The notes: generated from the letters alone by a model not told the origin. A stretch of DNA of 64,000 nucleotides from Sphingopyxis sp. H115 (GCF_001468465.1 NZ_LNSA01000007.1:1-64000); one strand, 5' to 3'; positions 10,368 to 20,351 are shown, counted from the stretch's first letter. Numbers and translations are program-made.

Positions 10368-10377
10368 CCTAGCCCGA

Positions 10378-10505
10378 TCCTCCCTGTGGCGAAGCCATGG
10401 GGCGGGGGAGTGCAGGGCTTTGTGGAAGGGGCCGCGAGGTGGGCGCCATTGCCCCCCGTCAGCGCTTCGCGCTGCCACCTCCCCATCGCTGCGCGACAGG
10501 GAGGA
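10378..10505. repeat. Dispersed intergenic repeat, family A copy 1
   Basis: A 128-bp unit bounded by the inverted ends TCCTCCCTGT (10378-10387) and ACAGGGAGGA (10496-10505). Its inner segment CGTCAGCGCTTCGCGCTGCC is the reverse complement of sequence in the copy at 13550-13683, so the two lie in opposite orientation. It sits between tpiA and secG and encodes nothing convincing. The form resembles a non-autonomous palindromic element (REP/MITE type). Confidence 0.8.
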
Positions 10506-10604
10506 CCATCGCGCAGCGACGTATGGGTTGAAGCGAGGCCGCTTCGTCTCTATGTGCGCCGCGGGCGCGGCCCGTGTGATGTCGCGCAAGTTCGGGAAAA
10601 TCCA

Positions 10605-11054
10605 ATGTCGAATCTGTTCACCTTCCTGCTTGTCGTTCAGGCGCTCGTTGCCGCGACGATGATCGGCGTCATCCTGATGCAGAAGTCGGAAGGTGGCGGT
10701 CTGGGCGTCGGCGGCAGCCCCGCAGGCCTGCTTTCGGCGCGCGGCGCGGCGGATTTCATGACCCGTGCGACGACGGTCCTCGCGACGGCCTTCGTCGCGC
10801 TGTCGATCCTGCTCGCGGCGATGGCTTCGGTCGGCCGCGGCGGTTCGACGATCGACACGTCGCTGTCGAAGGCGGCGCAGACCAGCGGCGCGGCACCGGC
10901 GTCGTCGCTGACCGGTCCGGCGCAGCCCGACGCGCCCGCCGACGCGGCGCCCGCCATCCCGGCGAACGATGATCCGCTGGCGGCTGCCGCCGCGGCGGCG
11001 GCAAGCAAGGAAGCTGCCCCAGCTCCCGCGCAGGCGCCCCCCGCCAAGAAATAA
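10605..11054 (+). CDS. secG: Protein-export membrane protein SecG
   Basis: 149 residues from ATG 10605. Two membrane segments (about 5-25 and 52-74) enclose the SecG signature MQKSEGGGLGVGGSP. It is the small stabilising subunit of the SecYEG translocon. The C-terminal half is an Ala/Pro-rich tail of about 75 residues, longer than in E. coli SecG (110 residues in total) but common in alphaproteobacteria. The tpiA-secG-pyrG order is conserved in many proteobacteria. The start could not be further upstream because that sequence belongs to the repeat at 10378-10505. Confidence 0.93.
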   Translation: MSNLFTFLLVVQALVAATMIGVILMQKSEGGGLGVGGSPAGLLSARGAADFMTRATTVLATAFVALSILLAAMASVGRGGSTIDTSLSKAAQTSGAAPASSLTGPAQPDAPADAAPAIPANDDPLAAAAAAAASKEAAPAPAQAPPAKK

Positions 11055-11161
11055 CCGGCGGCTTCGGCCCCGACCCAGCCCGGCGCGCACGGAAATAATT
11101 TCCGTGCGCGCGATTCGACGGCTTGCGCCGTCCCCCTCCCGTTGAGTAAGTCTTTCCTCCC

Positions 11162-12793
11162 ATGGCGCGGTTCATTTTTATCACCGGCGGCGTGGTCTCC
11201 TCGCTTGGCAAAGGTTTGATGGCGGCTAGCCTCGCGGCCTTGTTGCAGGCGCGTGGCTATCGTGTCCGTATTCGCAAGTTCGATCCTTACCTCAACGTCG
11301 ATCCGGGGACGATGTCGCCCTATCAGCACGGCGAGGTCTATGTGACCGACGACGGGGCCGAGACCGACCTCGACCTCGGCCATTATGAGCGCTTTACGGG
11401 GGTTGCGGCGCGGCAGAGCGACAATGTCACCTCGGGCCGCATCTATCAGGGCATCATCGCGAAGGAGCGCCGCGGCGACTATCTGGGCGCGACGGTGCAG
11501 GTCGTCCCGCACGTCACTGACGCGATCAAGGAATTTGCGCGCGCCGAAACCGACGACCTCGATTTCGTGCTGTGCGAAATCGGCGGCACCGTGGGCGACA
11601 TCGAATCGCTCCCCTTCATCGAGGCGATCCGCCAGCTCAAGAACGAAGAGGGACGCGAAAACGCCATCTCGGTCCATGTCACGCTGGTGCCCTATATCGC
11701 CGCCGCGGGCGAGCTGAAGACCAAGCCGACGCAGCACAGCGTGCGCGAACTCGCATCGCTCGGCGTCCAGCCCGACATCCTGCTCTGCCGCTGCGAAAAG
11801 CCGTTGCCAGAGAGCGAGCGCGCGAAGATCGCGCTCTTCTGCAACGTTCGCAAGGAAGCGGTGATCCCCGCGCTCGACGCCGACAGCATCTATTCGGTCC
11901 CGGTCCAATATCATGGCGAAGGGCTGGACAGCGAAGTCCTGCGCGCGTTCGGCATCCACGATGCGCCCGCGCCCGACCTGTCGCGCTGGTACGACATCAT
12001 GGACCGCAAGCAGCATCCCGAGGGCGAGGTCACGATCGGCGTTGTCGGCAAATATGTGTCGCTGCCCGACGCCTATAAATCGCTGAACGAGGCGCTGGTC
12101 CACGGCGGCATGGCGCACCGGGTCAAGGTCAATATTCGCTGGCTCGACGCCGAAATGTTCGAGCGCGACGAGGATCTGGCCGCCAATCTGGAGCCGATGC
12201 ACGGCATCCTCGTCCCCGGCGGCTTTGGCGAACGCGGGTCCGAAGGCAAGATTTCGAGCGTGCGCTTTGCGCGCGAACGCGGCGTGCCTTTCTTCGGCAT
12301 CTGCCTTGGCATGCAGATGGCGTGCATCGAGGCGGCGCGGAACACGAGCGGTATCGCGGAGGCGTCGAGCACCGAATTCGGCCCGACCGACGAGCCCGTT
12401 GTCGGCATGATCACCGAATGGATGAGCGCCGAAGGCTTGCAGAAGCGCGGCGCCGATACCGACCTCGGCGGCACGATGCGGCTTGGCGCCTATGAAGCGA
12501 AGCTGTCGCCGAACAGCCATGTCGCGAGCGTCTACGGCGCAAACGATATCAGCGAGCGGCACCGCCACCGTTACGAAGTCAACGGCGCCTATCGCGATCG
12601 GCTGGAGAAAGGCGGTCTCGTCTTTTCGGGCATGTCGCCCGACGGCATGTTGCCGGAAATCGTTGAGCGCCCGGACCATCCGTGGTTTATCGGGGTGCAG
12701 TTCCACCCGGAACTCAAATCGAAGCCGTTCGACCCGCATCCCTTGTTCGCGGGCTTCATCGAAGCGGCGGTGAAACAGAGCCGGCTGGTCTGA
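11162..12793 (+). CDS. pyrG: CTP synthase
   Basis: 543 residues, typical. It aminates UTP to CTP using glutamine. The N-terminal synthetase domain begins [15 protein letters not shown] (P-loop) and continues with [21 protein letters not shown]. The C-terminal class I glutaminase domain has the nucleophile Cys in [11 protein letters not shown] and the His-Glu pair in VQFHPELKS. It lies about 108 bp after secG and 39 bp before the Crp/Fnr gene, with a run of nine A in that gap. Confidence 0.98.
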   Translation: MARFIFITGGVVSSLGKGLMAASLAALLQARGYRVRIRKFDPYLNVDPGTMSPYQHGEVYVTDDGAETDLDLGHYERFTGVAARQSDNVTSGRIYQGIIAKERRGDYLGATVQVVPHVTDAIKEFARAETDDLDFVLCEIGGTVGDIESLPFIEAIRQLKNEEGRENAISVHVTLVPYIAAAGELKTKPTQHSVRELASLGVQPDILLCRCEKPLPESERAKIALFCNVRKEAVIPALDADSIYSVPVQYHGEGLDSEVLRAFGIHDAPAPDLSRWYDIMDRKQHPEGEVTIGVVGKYVSLPDAYKSLNEALVHGGMAHRVKVNIRWLDAEMFERDEDLAANLEPMHGILVPGGFGERGSEGKISSVRFARERGVPFFGICLGMQMACIEAARNTSGIAEASSTEFGPTDEPVVGMITEWMSAEGLQKRGADTDLGGTMRLGAYEAKLSPNSHVASVYGANDISERHRHRYEVNGAYRDRLEKGGLVFSGMSPDGMLPEIVERPDHPWFIGVQFHPELKSKPFDPHPLFAGFIEAAVKQSRLV

Positions 12794-12832
12794 CCGACGC
12801 GCCAGCAGGGAAAAAAAAAGGGGTTTAGGGGC

Positions 12833-13516
12833 ATGGATCACGCGAAACTCGCCGAGTTGCAGGGCCCCGACAGTATCTTTTCCGGCCTTTCGATCGACGA
12901 TTGGGCCGAGATCGTGAGCCGCGCGGTGCAGGTCAATTTCACCAAAGGCAAGGAATTGCTTGTCCAGGGCGATCCGGGCGACATGATGCTGATCCTGACT
13001 GAAGGCACGGCGCGCGTGTCGATGCTGACCGCCGGCGGGCGCGAGATCGTGCTCGCCTATGCCGAACCCGGCGCGGTGCTGGGCGAGATCGCGTTGCTCG
13101 ATGGCGGCGAGCGCACCGCATCGGTCACCGCGACTAGCGCCGGCAGCGCGCTCCAGCTCGGCCGCAATGCGCTCAAGGATTTCGCTGCGAGCCATCCCGA
13201 ATTCGCCTGGTCGCTGATGCAGCAGCTCGCGCGGCGGCTGCGCACCGCCGACCAGACGATCGAAAGCGACCGCGCCTATGCGTCGGGCCCGCGTCTCGCG
13301 CGCTATCTCAAACGGTTGATCCACAAGGACGTCGAGACGTCGCAGCGCGTCGAGCTCAGCCAGACCGAACTCGGCAATTTCGCGGGCATGAGCCGCGAAC
13401 ATATCAATCGCCAGCTGAAAAGCTGGGAGGAGTCGGGCGTAATTTCGCTCGAACAGGGCCGCGTGCGTGTGCTCGATGCCGAAATGCTCGAGGATATCAG
13501 CGAGAGCGAAGGGTAA
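12833..13516 (+). CDS. Crp/Fnr family transcriptional regulator
   Basis: 227 residues. Residues about 15-130 are a cyclic-nucleotide-binding beta-roll with GEIALLDGGERTASV, which keeps the Glu and Arg expected of a phosphate-binding cassette, so a cyclic nucleotide ligand is plausible. Residues about 150-215 form a Crp-type winged helix with recognition helix SREHINRQLKSWEE. There are no N-terminal cysteines, so it is not an iron-sulfur FNR. It follows pyrG closely and may be cotranscribed. Target genes cannot be read from the sequence. Confidence 0.88.
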   Translation: MDHAKLAELQGPDSIFSGLSIDDWAEIVSRAVQVNFTKGKELLVQGDPGDMMLILTEGTARVSMLTAGGREIVLAYAEPGAVLGEIALLDGGERTASVTATSAGSALQLGRNALKDFAASHPEFAWSLMQQLARRLRTADQTIESDRAYASGPRLARYLKRLIHKDVETSQRVELSQTELGNFAGMSREHINRQLKSWEESGVISLEQGRVRVLDAEMLEDISESEG

Positions 13517-13549
13517 GGGCGGCTGCTAACGACCGATTGCGGACCTTAA

Positions 13550-13683
13550 TCCTCCCTGTGCCGCAGGCATGGGGAGGTGGCAGCGCGAAGCGCTGACGGA
13601 GGGGCAAATGGCACGACGCCGCGGCCCCTCCACCACGCCCTCCGGGCGCGGTCCCCCTCCCCATCGCTATGCGACAGGGAGGA
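13550..13683. repeat. Dispersed intergenic repeat, family A copy 2
   Basis: A 134-bp unit with the same inverted ends as the copy at 10378-10505: TCCTCCCTGT (13550-13559) and ACAGGGAGGA (13674-13683). The inner block GGCAGCGCGAAGCGCTGACG is the reverse complement of the first copy's core. The middle parts of the two copies have diverged. It lies directly after the Crp/Fnr gene. Confidence 0.8.
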
Positions 13684-13694
13684 TATTTTCACTT

Positions 13695-13767
13695 CGTCAT
13701 CCCGGACTTGATCCGGGATCCATCGCGGCGTCGAAGTCGTGGACCCCGGATCAAGTCCGGGGTGACG
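13695..13767. repeat. Palindromic intergenic repeat, family B
   Basis: Inverted arms of about 27 bp. The left arm starts CGTCATCCCGGACTTGATCC (13695 on) and the right arm ends TCAAGTCCGGGGTGACG (to 13767). A related copy is at 23231-23300, and a cousin with the same outer frame but a different core is at 48373-48450. This kind of palindrome is widespread between genes in alphaproteobacteria. It can fold as RNA and may act as a weak terminator. Confidence 0.75.
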
Positions 13768-14400
13768 AGGCGGCGGAACCGACGGCCCCTTACCACCCCC
13801 AATCCGACGCCTGCAAAAAGGTCTTTCCTACAATATCGGGCTATGCCAGCCTTCATCCCGGCTCTTTCATCCGGTAGATAAAAGCGGTTTTGGCCGGTTT
13901 GCGCACGCGATCGCGGTTGGGTGCGTCCCGCACCCCTGCGGCGTCAAATCGGGCAGCGCACAAGGCTGACCTTTACTGAACTTTGGACAGGTCACAGGGG
14001 GTGGCAGCGAACCACCCCAAAACGGACATCGAATTTTCGAAAGGCCGGAATCACAACGCCCGGGCCTCGTTTCCAAGACCCGGGCGCCTGTGACGAACAC
14101 TCGCCATCCCCCTTGTTGCAGGCCTGGCGAAAGGCCTGCACTCCCTGGAGCCGGGCCTTTGGGCCGCGTTGAACCAGAAGCCACGGGGGTAGGTCGATGG
14201 GGGGGCTTTGTCACCCTCTGACGGGCAAGCCAGCCTGCTTTTGCCGGGCGCTGTGACCAAAGAGCAACATATTTTGCGAATCGTTCGCAGTTTGACGTCA
14301 TGCCATCGCGCGGTTTTGAGTCCATTGCCAGCGCTGCCGGGGCTGCGTAAAGCGGCGCAATGCGTGACATTCCTCATGCGCCGCAAAGGCCGACCGCCCC
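13768..14400. other. Gene-free stretch with three strong hairpins; possible structured RNA
   Basis: No convincing gene. Hairpins are GGGGTGG/CCACCCC at 13998-14018, a long stem at 14051-14093 (TCACA then CGCCCGGG paired with CCCGGGCG then TGTGA), and TGCAGGCC/GGCCTGCA at 14117-14140. A 167-residue open frame on the minus strand (14370 to 13867) is rich in Pro, Gly and Cys and does not look like a protein. An operator-like palindrome is at 14275-14289, and the leader of the next gene carries GCGGCGCA/TGCGCCGC near 14352-14388. A noncoding RNA on either strand is possible but unproven. Confidence 0.4.
14275..14289. promoter_or_regulatory. Operator-like palindrome (copy 1), resembles a Fur box
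   Basis: TGCGAATCGTTCGCA, a 6-3-6 inverted repeat that also reads as a 7-1-7 pattern like Fur sites. The same 15-mer in reverse complement occurs at 57706-57720 beside hemA. Here it lies 112 bp upstream of the lolC/E-type gene and next to the structured gene-free stretch. It also contains a GANTC methylation site. The binding protein is inferred, not known. Confidence 0.5.
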
Positions 14401-15651
14401 ATGATCCTGCGTCCTTACGAGCGCACCATCTTCAAACGCTATATGCTTCCGCAGCGCGGCGAGGGCTTCATCTTTGTCGCGGCGGCGTTCAGCTTTGTCG
14501 CTGTGACGCTGGGCGTCGCGGCGCTGGTGATCGTGATGAGCGTGATGAACGGGGTGCGCAGCGACCTGTTCGACAAGATCGTCGGACTCAACGGCCATGC
14601 GGTGGTGCAGGGCTTTGGCGGGCGGCTCGACGACTGGCAGGACGTGCTGAAACAGGCGAAGGCCACGCCGGGGGTCGTTTCGGCGACGCCGCTGATCGAG
14701 CAGCCTTTGCTCGGCACCTATTCGGGCCGGGTCGAGGGCATTTTGGTGCGCGGCATGCTGGTGTCCGACATCCGCAAGAACGAGACGCTCAATGGCAAGG
14801 TACTGCAGGGCAGCCTCGCCAGCCTGACGCCGGGATCGGGCAATGTCGCGATCGGCAGCGAACTGGCGCGTAACCTGGGCGCGACGGTCGGATCGAACCT
14901 GACGATCATCAACCCCGCGGGCCGTTCGACGCCGTTCGGCACGGTTCCGCGCGAGATCAGCTATCGCATTTCGGCGATTTTCGAGATCGGCGTCTATGAT
15001 TTCGACAAGGCCTATGTCGTGATGCCGATGGAGGATGCGCAATTGCTGCTGCTCACCGGCGACCAGGTCGGGATGATCGAGATCAAGACGACCGACCCCG
15101 ACAAGGTCGGCGAGATCCTGCGGCCGCTCGCCGAAAAGGTCGCGGCGCAGGCGGTGATATCCGACTGGCGGTCGATGAATGCCAGCCTGTTCGAGGCGCT
15201 GTCGATCGAGCGCGTCGCGATGTTCGTGATCCTGTCGCTGATCGTGCTGGTCGCGGCGTTCAACATCGTCTCGTCGCTGATCATGCTGGTGCGGGCGAAG
15301 ACCCGCGACATGGCGATCCTGCGCACGATGGGCGCGCCGCGCGACGCGGTGCTGCGCATCTTCATGGCGATCGGCCTGTCGATCGGCATCGCGGGAACGA
15401 TCATGGGCATGATCTTCGGTTTCGGCCTGCTCTATTTCCGCGCCGGCGTGCTGCGCGGAGTCGAATGGCTGACCGGGCAACCCTTATGGGACCCGTCGAT
15501 CCGTTTCCTTACCGAATTGCCGTCGAAACCCGATCCGTTCGAGATCACCGGGATCGCGGTGATGGCGATCGTTTTCAGCTTCCTCGCGACGCTCTACCCC
15601 GCGTTCAAGGCCGCGAATACCGACCCCGTGCAGGTGCTGCGTTATGAGTGA
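14401..15651 (+). CDS. Lipoprotein-releasing ABC transporter permease (LolC/LolE family)
   Basis: 416 residues. One membrane segment near the N-terminus (about 25-48) is followed by a large periplasmic domain (about 50-270) and then three membrane segments (about 275-300, 320-350, 375-405) in the FtsX-like domain. This is the standard LolC/E layout. With the ATPase encoded next it extracts outer-membrane lipoproteins from the inner membrane. Only one permease gene is present, so a homodimer (LolDF type) is likely rather than separate LolC and LolE. Its last eight bases overlap lolD. Confidence 0.93.
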   Translation: MILRPYERTIFKRYMLPQRGEGFIFVAAAFSFVAVTLGVAALVIVMSVMNGVRSDLFDKIVGLNGHAVVQGFGGRLDDWQDVLKQAKATPGVVSATPLIEQPLLGTYSGRVEGILVRGMLVSDIRKNETLNGKVLQGSLASLTPGSGNVAIGSELARNLGATVGSNLTIINPAGRSTPFGTVPREISYRISAIFEIGVYDFDKAYVVMPMEDAQLLLLTGDQVGMIEIKTTDPDKVGEILRPLAEKVAAQAVISDWRSMNASLFEALSIERVAMFVILSLIVLVAAFNIVSSLIMLVRAKTRDMAILRTMGAPRDAVLRIFMAIGLSIGIAGTIMGMIFGFGLLYFRAGVLRGVEWLTGQPLWDPSIRFLTELPSKPDPFEITGIAVMAIVFSFLATLYPAFKAANTDPVQVLRYE

Positions 15652-16321
15652 CATCGTGCTCGAACTGAAGTCGCTCAAGCGCAGTTTCACGCAAGGCGAC
15701 GTCACGATCGATGTGCTGCGCGGCGTCGACGCGCATCTGAAGCGCGGCGAGATCGTCGCGCTGCTCGGCCCGTCGGGATCGGGCAAGTCGACGATGCTGC
15801 AGGCGGTCGGCTTGCTCGAAGGCGGCTTCGACGGCACGATCCGGATCGATGGCGAGGATGTCACGCGGTTCGCCCAGGGCGAGCGGACGAAGACGCGGCG
15901 CGAGAAGATCGGCTTCGTCTATCAATTCCACCACTTGCTGCCCGATTTCAACGCGATCGAGAATGTCGTGCTGCCGCAGCTGATCCGCGGCGCGGGACAG
16001 GCGGAGGCAGAAGAGCGCGCGACCGACCTGCTCGCGCGGTTAGGGCTCGGCGAGCGGTTGCATCACAAGCCGAGCAAGCTGTCGGGCGGCGAGCAGCAGC
16101 GCGTCGCGGTGGCGCGCGCGCTGGCGAACCGGCCGCTGCTGGTGCTCGCCGACGAGCCCACGGGCAACCTCGATGAGGCGACTGCGGACCGCGTGTTCGA
16201 CCAGTTCGTGGGGCTGGTGCGCGACCATGGATCGGCGGCGCTGGTGGCGACGCATAACGAAAGGCTCGCGGCAAAGATGGACCGCGTGCTGCGCTTGCAC
16301 GAAGGGCATATCGCGGCCTAG
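15644..16321 (+). CDS. lolD: Lipoprotein-releasing ABC transporter ATPase LolD
   Basis: 225 residues. Walker A is GPSGSGKST (about residues 43-51), the ABC signature is LSGGEQQR and Walker B is [13 protein letters not shown], followed by the His-containing switch ATHNERL. It powers the Lol permease encoded immediately upstream, with which it overlaps by eight bases. The size and the MacB/LolD-type signature fit the family. The gene order permease-LolD then glutathione peroxidase then dnaE probably forms one transcription unit. Confidence 0.95.
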   Translation: MSDIVLELKSLKRSFTQGDVTIDVLRGVDAHLKRGEIVALLGPSGSGKSTMLQAVGLLEGGFDGTIRIDGEDVTRFAQGERTKTRREKIGFVYQFHHLLPDFNAIENVVLPQLIRGAGQAEAEERATDLLARLGLGERLHHKPSKLSGGEQQRVAVARALANRPLLVLADEPTGNLDEATADRVFDQFVGLVRDHGSAALVATHNERLAAKMDRVLRLHEGHIAA

Positions 16322-16349
16322 GCTGCGCGCTTGCGGAAGGGGACGGACA

Positions 16350-16826
16350 ATGGGGCTTTACGATCTTTCGGCGAAACTGCCCGGGGGCGGATCGCAGTCG
16401 CTCGCCGACTATCGCGGCAAGGTGCTGCTGATCGTCAACACGGCTTCGAAATGCGGTTTCACGCCGCAATATGAGGGGCTGGAGGAGTTGTACCGCGATT
16501 ACAAGGATCGCGGGTTCGAAATCCTGGCCTTTCCGTGCAACCAGTTCGGCGCGCAGGAACCGGGCGACGCCGAGGAAATCAAGAATTTCTGTTCGCTGAC
16601 CTATGACGTGTCTTTTCCGCTGATGGCGAAGATCGACGTCAACGGCGACGATGCCGATCCGATCTTCAAGCATCTGAAGAAGGAAAAGACCGGCCTGCTC
16701 GGCAGCGGGATCAAATGGAATTTTACGAAGTTCCTCGTCGACCGGAACGGCAAGACGGTGTCGCGGCACGCGCCGACGACGAAGCCCGAGCAATTGCGCA
16801 AAGAGATTGAAGAACTGCTGGGTTAA
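16350..16826 (+). CDS. Glutathione peroxidase family thiol peroxidase
   Basis: 158 residues from ATG 16350, chosen because the upstream in-frame residues lie inside lolD. The redox-active Cys35 is in NTASKCGFT; the family Gln and Trp appear in FPCNQFGAQEP and KWNFTKFL. The second Cys in FPCNQFG and the small monomer size suggest a thioredoxin-linked atypical peroxidase rather than a selenoenzyme. It reduces hydroperoxides in the cytoplasm or periplasm; no signal peptide is seen. Confidence 0.93.
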   Translation: MGLYDLSAKLPGGGSQSLADYRGKVLLIVNTASKCGFTPQYEGLEELYRDYKDRGFEILAFPCNQFGAQEPGDAEEIKNFCSLTYDVSFPLMAKIDVNGDDADPIFKHLKKEKTGLLGSGIKWNFTKFLVDRNGKTVSRHAPTTKPEQLRKEIEELLG

Positions 16827-16865
16827 GCCTTGGCAGAATCACCGCTGTCACTGTAGCGTCATCCG

Positions 16866-19800
16866 ATGGCCTACAGCCCATTTGTTCCCCTGCGCGTCTT
16901 TTCCAGTTTCACGATGCTGGAGGGAGCGATCGAGCCCAAGGCGATTGCGAAAGCGGCGCGCGAGCGCGGGTTTCCGGCGATTGCGGTCGCCGACCGTAAC
17001 GGGCTTTATGGCGTCATGGCCTTTGGCGACGCGTGCAAGGCGGCGGGGGTGCAGCCGATCGTCGGCGCGCTGCTGAGCGTCGCGCGGCCGGGGCAGAGGC
17101 TCGCGAACGGCGCGCCACAGATCGACTGGCTCGCGCTCTATGCGCAGGACGATACGGGGTATGACAATCTGTGCGCGCTCGTTTCGGCGGCGCACCTCGG
17201 CCGTCCGGTCGAGCAGGACCCGCATGTCACGCTGTCCGATATCGCCGGCAAGACCGACGGGCTGATTTGCCTGACGGGCGGCGGCGAGGGAGCGCTGGCA
17301 CGGCTTCTCGCGGGCGAGCAGAAGGCCGCCGCCGGAGATTATGTCGAGCAACTGGAGGCGCTGTTCGGAGGGCGGCTCTATATCGAATTGTCGCGGCGCG
17401 GCGATGAGGTCGAGAAGGCGGCCGAAGCGGCGCTGATCGATCTCGCTTATGCGCGCGCGCTGCCGATCGTCGCGACGAACCCCGCGAATTTCGTCGAGCC
17501 GCAATTCCACCCCGCGCACGACGCGATGCTGTGCATTGCGCAGTCGGCCTACGTCGAGAGCGAGGACCGGCGCGTGTCGAGCCCCGAGGCCTGGCTGAAG
17601 CCGGCCGAGGCGATGGAGGATGCATTTTCGGACTTGCCCGAGGCAATCCGCAACACGCTGGTGATCGCACAGCGCTGCGCCTTCATGGCGCCGAAGCGCA
17701 AACCGATCCTGCCGAGCCTTGCCGGCGACCGCGAAGGCGAAGCGGCGCAGCTTGCCGCCGACGCGCGCGCGGGGCTGGAGGCGCGGCTGGCGCTCTATCC
17801 CGAGCTGTCCGAGGAGGAGCGCAATGCCTACGTCGCGCGGCTCGACTTCGAGGTCGGGGTCATCGTCCAGATGGGCTTTCCGGGCTACTTCCTGATCGTT
17901 GCCGACTTCATCAAATGGGCGAAGGCGCACGATATTCCGGTAGGACCGGGGCGCGGGTCGGGCGCGGGCAGCGTCGTCGCCTGGGCGCTCACGATCACCG
18001 ATCTCGATCCGCTCAAATTGGGGTTGCTCTTCGAACGCTTCCTCAACCCCGAACGCGTGTCGATGCCCGACTTCGATATCGACTTCTGCGAAACGCGGCG
18101 CGGCGAGGTGATCCGCTATGTGCAGGAGAAATATGGCCGCGATACCGTCGCGCAGATCATCACCTTCGGTAAGCTGAAGGCGCGCGCGGTGCTGAAGGAC
18201 ACCGGGCGCGTACTCCAGATGAGCTATGGGCAGGTCGATCGGCTGGCGAAGCTGGTGCCGAACCATCCGACCGACCCCTGGACGCTCGAACGCGCACTGA
18301 ACGGCGTTGCCGAGCTGATGACCGAATATAAGCAGGACGACGGGGTACGGCGCCTGTTCGACATGGCGCGCCAGCTCGAAGGCCTGCCGCGGCACAGTTC
18401 GACCCATGCCGCCGGCGTCGTGATCGGCGACCGGCCGCTCGACCAGCTCGTCCCGCTCTATCGCGACCCGCGTTCGGACATGCCGGTGACGCAGTTCGAC
18501 ATGAAATATGTCGAGACCGCGGGGCTGGTGAAGTTCGACTTCCTCGGTTTGAAGACGCTGTCGGTGTTGAAGGAAGCGAAGCGCTTGCTGGCGCTGCGCG
18601 GTGTCGACGTCGATCTCGACACGCTCGCTTGGGACGACGAGGAAGTTTATGCGCTGCTCCAGCGCGGCGAGACCGTCGGTGTGTTTCAGCTGGAATCCGA
18701 GGGCATGCGCCGCACGCTGTCAGCGGTGAAACCGACCAATTTCGGCGACATCATCGCACTCGTCGCGCTCTATCGCCCCGGTCCGATGGACAATATTCCG
18801 CTGTTCGGCGCGCGCAAGAACGGGCGCGAGCCGATCGCCTATCCGCATCCGCTGCTCGAAGGCATCCTCGCCGAAACCTATGGCATCTTCGTCTATCAGG
18901 AACAGGTAATGCAGGCGGCGCAGATCCTCGCCGGCTACAGCCTTGGCGGCGCCGACCTTTTGCGCCGAGCGATGGGCAAGAAGGTGCAGGCGGAGATGGA
19001 CGCGCAGCGCGAGACGTTCGTGAAGGGCTGCGGCGAGCATAACCAGATCGCACCGAAGGCGGCGAACGAACTGTTCGACTTGATCGACAAATTCGCGGGC
19101 TATGGTTTCAACAAGAGCCACGCCGCGGCCTATGCGCTGCTGTCGTACCAGACGGCGTGGCTGAAGGCGCATTATCCGCACGAATTTTTCGCGGCATCGA
19201 TGTCGTTCGACAGCCACCAGACCGATAAATTGTCGATCTTCATCGACGATATGCGCCGGCTCGGCGTCGGCATCGCACCACCGTCGGTCAACGACAGCGA
19301 GGCCGATTTTTCGGTCGGGCGCAGCGATGAGGGGCTGACCGTCCGCTATGCGCTCGGCGCGCTGAAAGGGGTCGGCGAAAAGGCGATGGAGGCGCTCGTC
19401 GCCGAGCGCGCGAAGGGCGATTTCGTCAGCCTTGACGATTTTGCGAGCCGCATCGACCCCAAGCTGCTCAACCGTCGCCAGATCGAGGCGCTGGCCGCCG
19501 CGGGCGCGTTCGATTGCATCGAGCCCGATCGTCCGCGCGCCTTTGCCGGCGCCGAAAGCCTGCTCGCCTGCGCGAACAGTTCGGCGCACGAACGATCGAC
19601 GGGGCAGGGCGGGCTGTTCGGCGGTGACATTGCGATCGCCCCCGCGCTCCAGCTGCCCGCCGCCGAGCCGTGGACGCTGGCCGAGCGGATGACGCGCGAG
19701 AAGGATGCGTTCGGTTTCTATTTCTCGTCGCATCCGGTCGAGCAATATGAGGCGATCGTGTCGGCGCGCGGCGCGCGCTCCTATGGCGATATCTGCGACA

Positions 19801-20351
19801 ATGTCGAAATGACGCCGGGCACGCGCATCCCGATGGTGATGGCGGCGATGGTCGAAAGCGCACGCCCGCGCGTGTCACAGCGCGGCAACCGCTTTTTGAA
19901 CCTGACGCTGTCGGACCGCAGCGGCCAGTTCCAGTCGAGCTGTTTCGACGAGATGGCGGGCAAGACGCTGGAGGAACTGGCGGCGGTCGGCGGCTGTGCG
20001 ATGCTGTCGGTAGAGCTCGACCTGCTCGAAGGCGAGGAAACGCCGCGCGTGACGGTGCGCGGCGCGCAATCGCTGGCCGATATTGCCGCGACCGCGGCGC
20101 TGCAGTTGACGTGCCGGGTCGATTTGCCCGAGGCGATTCCGGAGATTGCCAAATGGCTGGAACGGCGCAGTGACGCGCGCGGCAAGGTCGTGATTGCCAC
20201 GCGCGATCCGCTGACCGACGAGGATGTCCGCATCGAGCTGGGGCGCAGCTTTGCATTGGGGCCCGACACGGTTTCGCGCCTCGAGATGGTTGCTGGGGTC
20301 GCCGAAGCCGCGCTGTCGCTGGTCGCGCCGCGCGAATTCAGGGTGCGGTAG
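16866..20351 (+). CDS. dnaE: DNA polymerase III alpha subunit
   Basis: 1161 residues, normal for the replicative DnaE1. Order: PHP domain (1-about 270), palm, thumb and fingers, then an OB-fold and C-terminal region. The catalytic aspartates are in PDFDIDFC and VKFDFLGLKTL. A clamp-binding motif QGGLF lies near residue 915. The PHP domain begins LRVFSSFTML and later has ADRNG, where active PHP domains have HSD and DHG, so metal ligands are missing and PHP nuclease activity is probably lost. Proofreading would then depend on a separate DnaQ. Confidence 0.97.
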   Translation: MAYSPFVPLRVFSSFTMLEGAIEPKAIAKAARERGFPAIAVADRNGLYGVMAFGDACKAAGVQPIVGALLSVARPGQRLANGAPQIDWLALYAQDDTGYDNLCALVSAAHLGRPVEQDPHVTLSDIAGKTDGLICLTGGGEGALARLLAGEQKAAAGDYVEQLEALFGGRLYIELSRRGDEVEKAAEAALIDLAYARALPIVATNPANFVEPQFHPAHDAMLCIAQSAYVESEDRRVSSPEAWLKPAEAMEDAFSDLPEAIRNTLVIAQRCAFMAPKRKPILPSLAGDREGEAAQLAADARAGLEARLALYPELSEEERNAYVARLDFEVGVIVQMGFPGYFLIVADFIKWAKAHDIPVGPGRGSGAGSVVAWALTITDLDPLKLGLLFERFLNPERVSMPDFDIDFCETRRGEVIRYVQEKYGRDTVAQIITFGKLKARAVLKDTGRVLQMSYGQVDRLAKLVPNHPTDPWTLERALNGVAELMTEYKQDDGVRRLFDMARQLEGLPRHSSTHAAGVVIGDRPLDQLVPLYRDPRSDMPVTQFDMKYVETAGLVKFDFLGLKTLSVLKEAKRLLALRGVDVDLDTLAWDDEEVYALLQRGETVGVFQLESEGMRRTLSAVKPTNFGDIIALVALYRPGPMDNIPLFGARKNGREPIAYPHPLLEGILAETYGIFVYQEQVMQAAQILAGYSLGGADLLRRAMGKKVQAEMDAQRETFVKGCGEHNQIAPKAANELFDLIDKFAGYGFNKSHAAAYALLSYQTAWLKAHYPHEFFAASMSFDSHQTDKLSIFIDDMRRLGVGIAPPSVNDSEADFSVGRSDEGLTVRYALGALKGVGEKAMEALVAERAKGDFVSLDDFASRIDPKLLNRRQIEALAAAGAFDCIEPDRPRAFAGAESLLACANSSAHERSTGQGGLFGGDIAIAPALQLPAAEPWTLAERMTREKDAFGFYFSSHPVEQYEAIVSARGARSYGDICDNVEMTPGTRIPMVMAAMVESARPRVSQRGNRFLNLTLSDRSGQFQSSCFDEMAGKTLEELAAVGGCAMLSVELDLLEGEETPRVTVRGAQSLADIAATAALQLTCRVDLPEAIPEIAKWLERRSDARGKVVIATRDPLTDEDVRIELGRSFALGPDTVSRLEMVAGVAEAALSLVAPREFRVR

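Noticed and set aside
12807..12825. Run of nine A between pyrG and the Crp/Fnr gene as a phase-variation tract
   Set aside because: It is outside any coding frame and too short to argue for slippage control without population data.
10637..13402. 921-residue minus-strand frame over secG, pyrG and the Crp/Fnr gene
   Set aside because: Antisense to three conserved genes with no protein motif of its own.
13867..14370. 167-residue minus-strand protein in the gene-free stretch
   Set aside because: Pro/Gly/Cys-rich, no ribosome site, overlaps strong RNA hairpins; noncoding origin is more likely.
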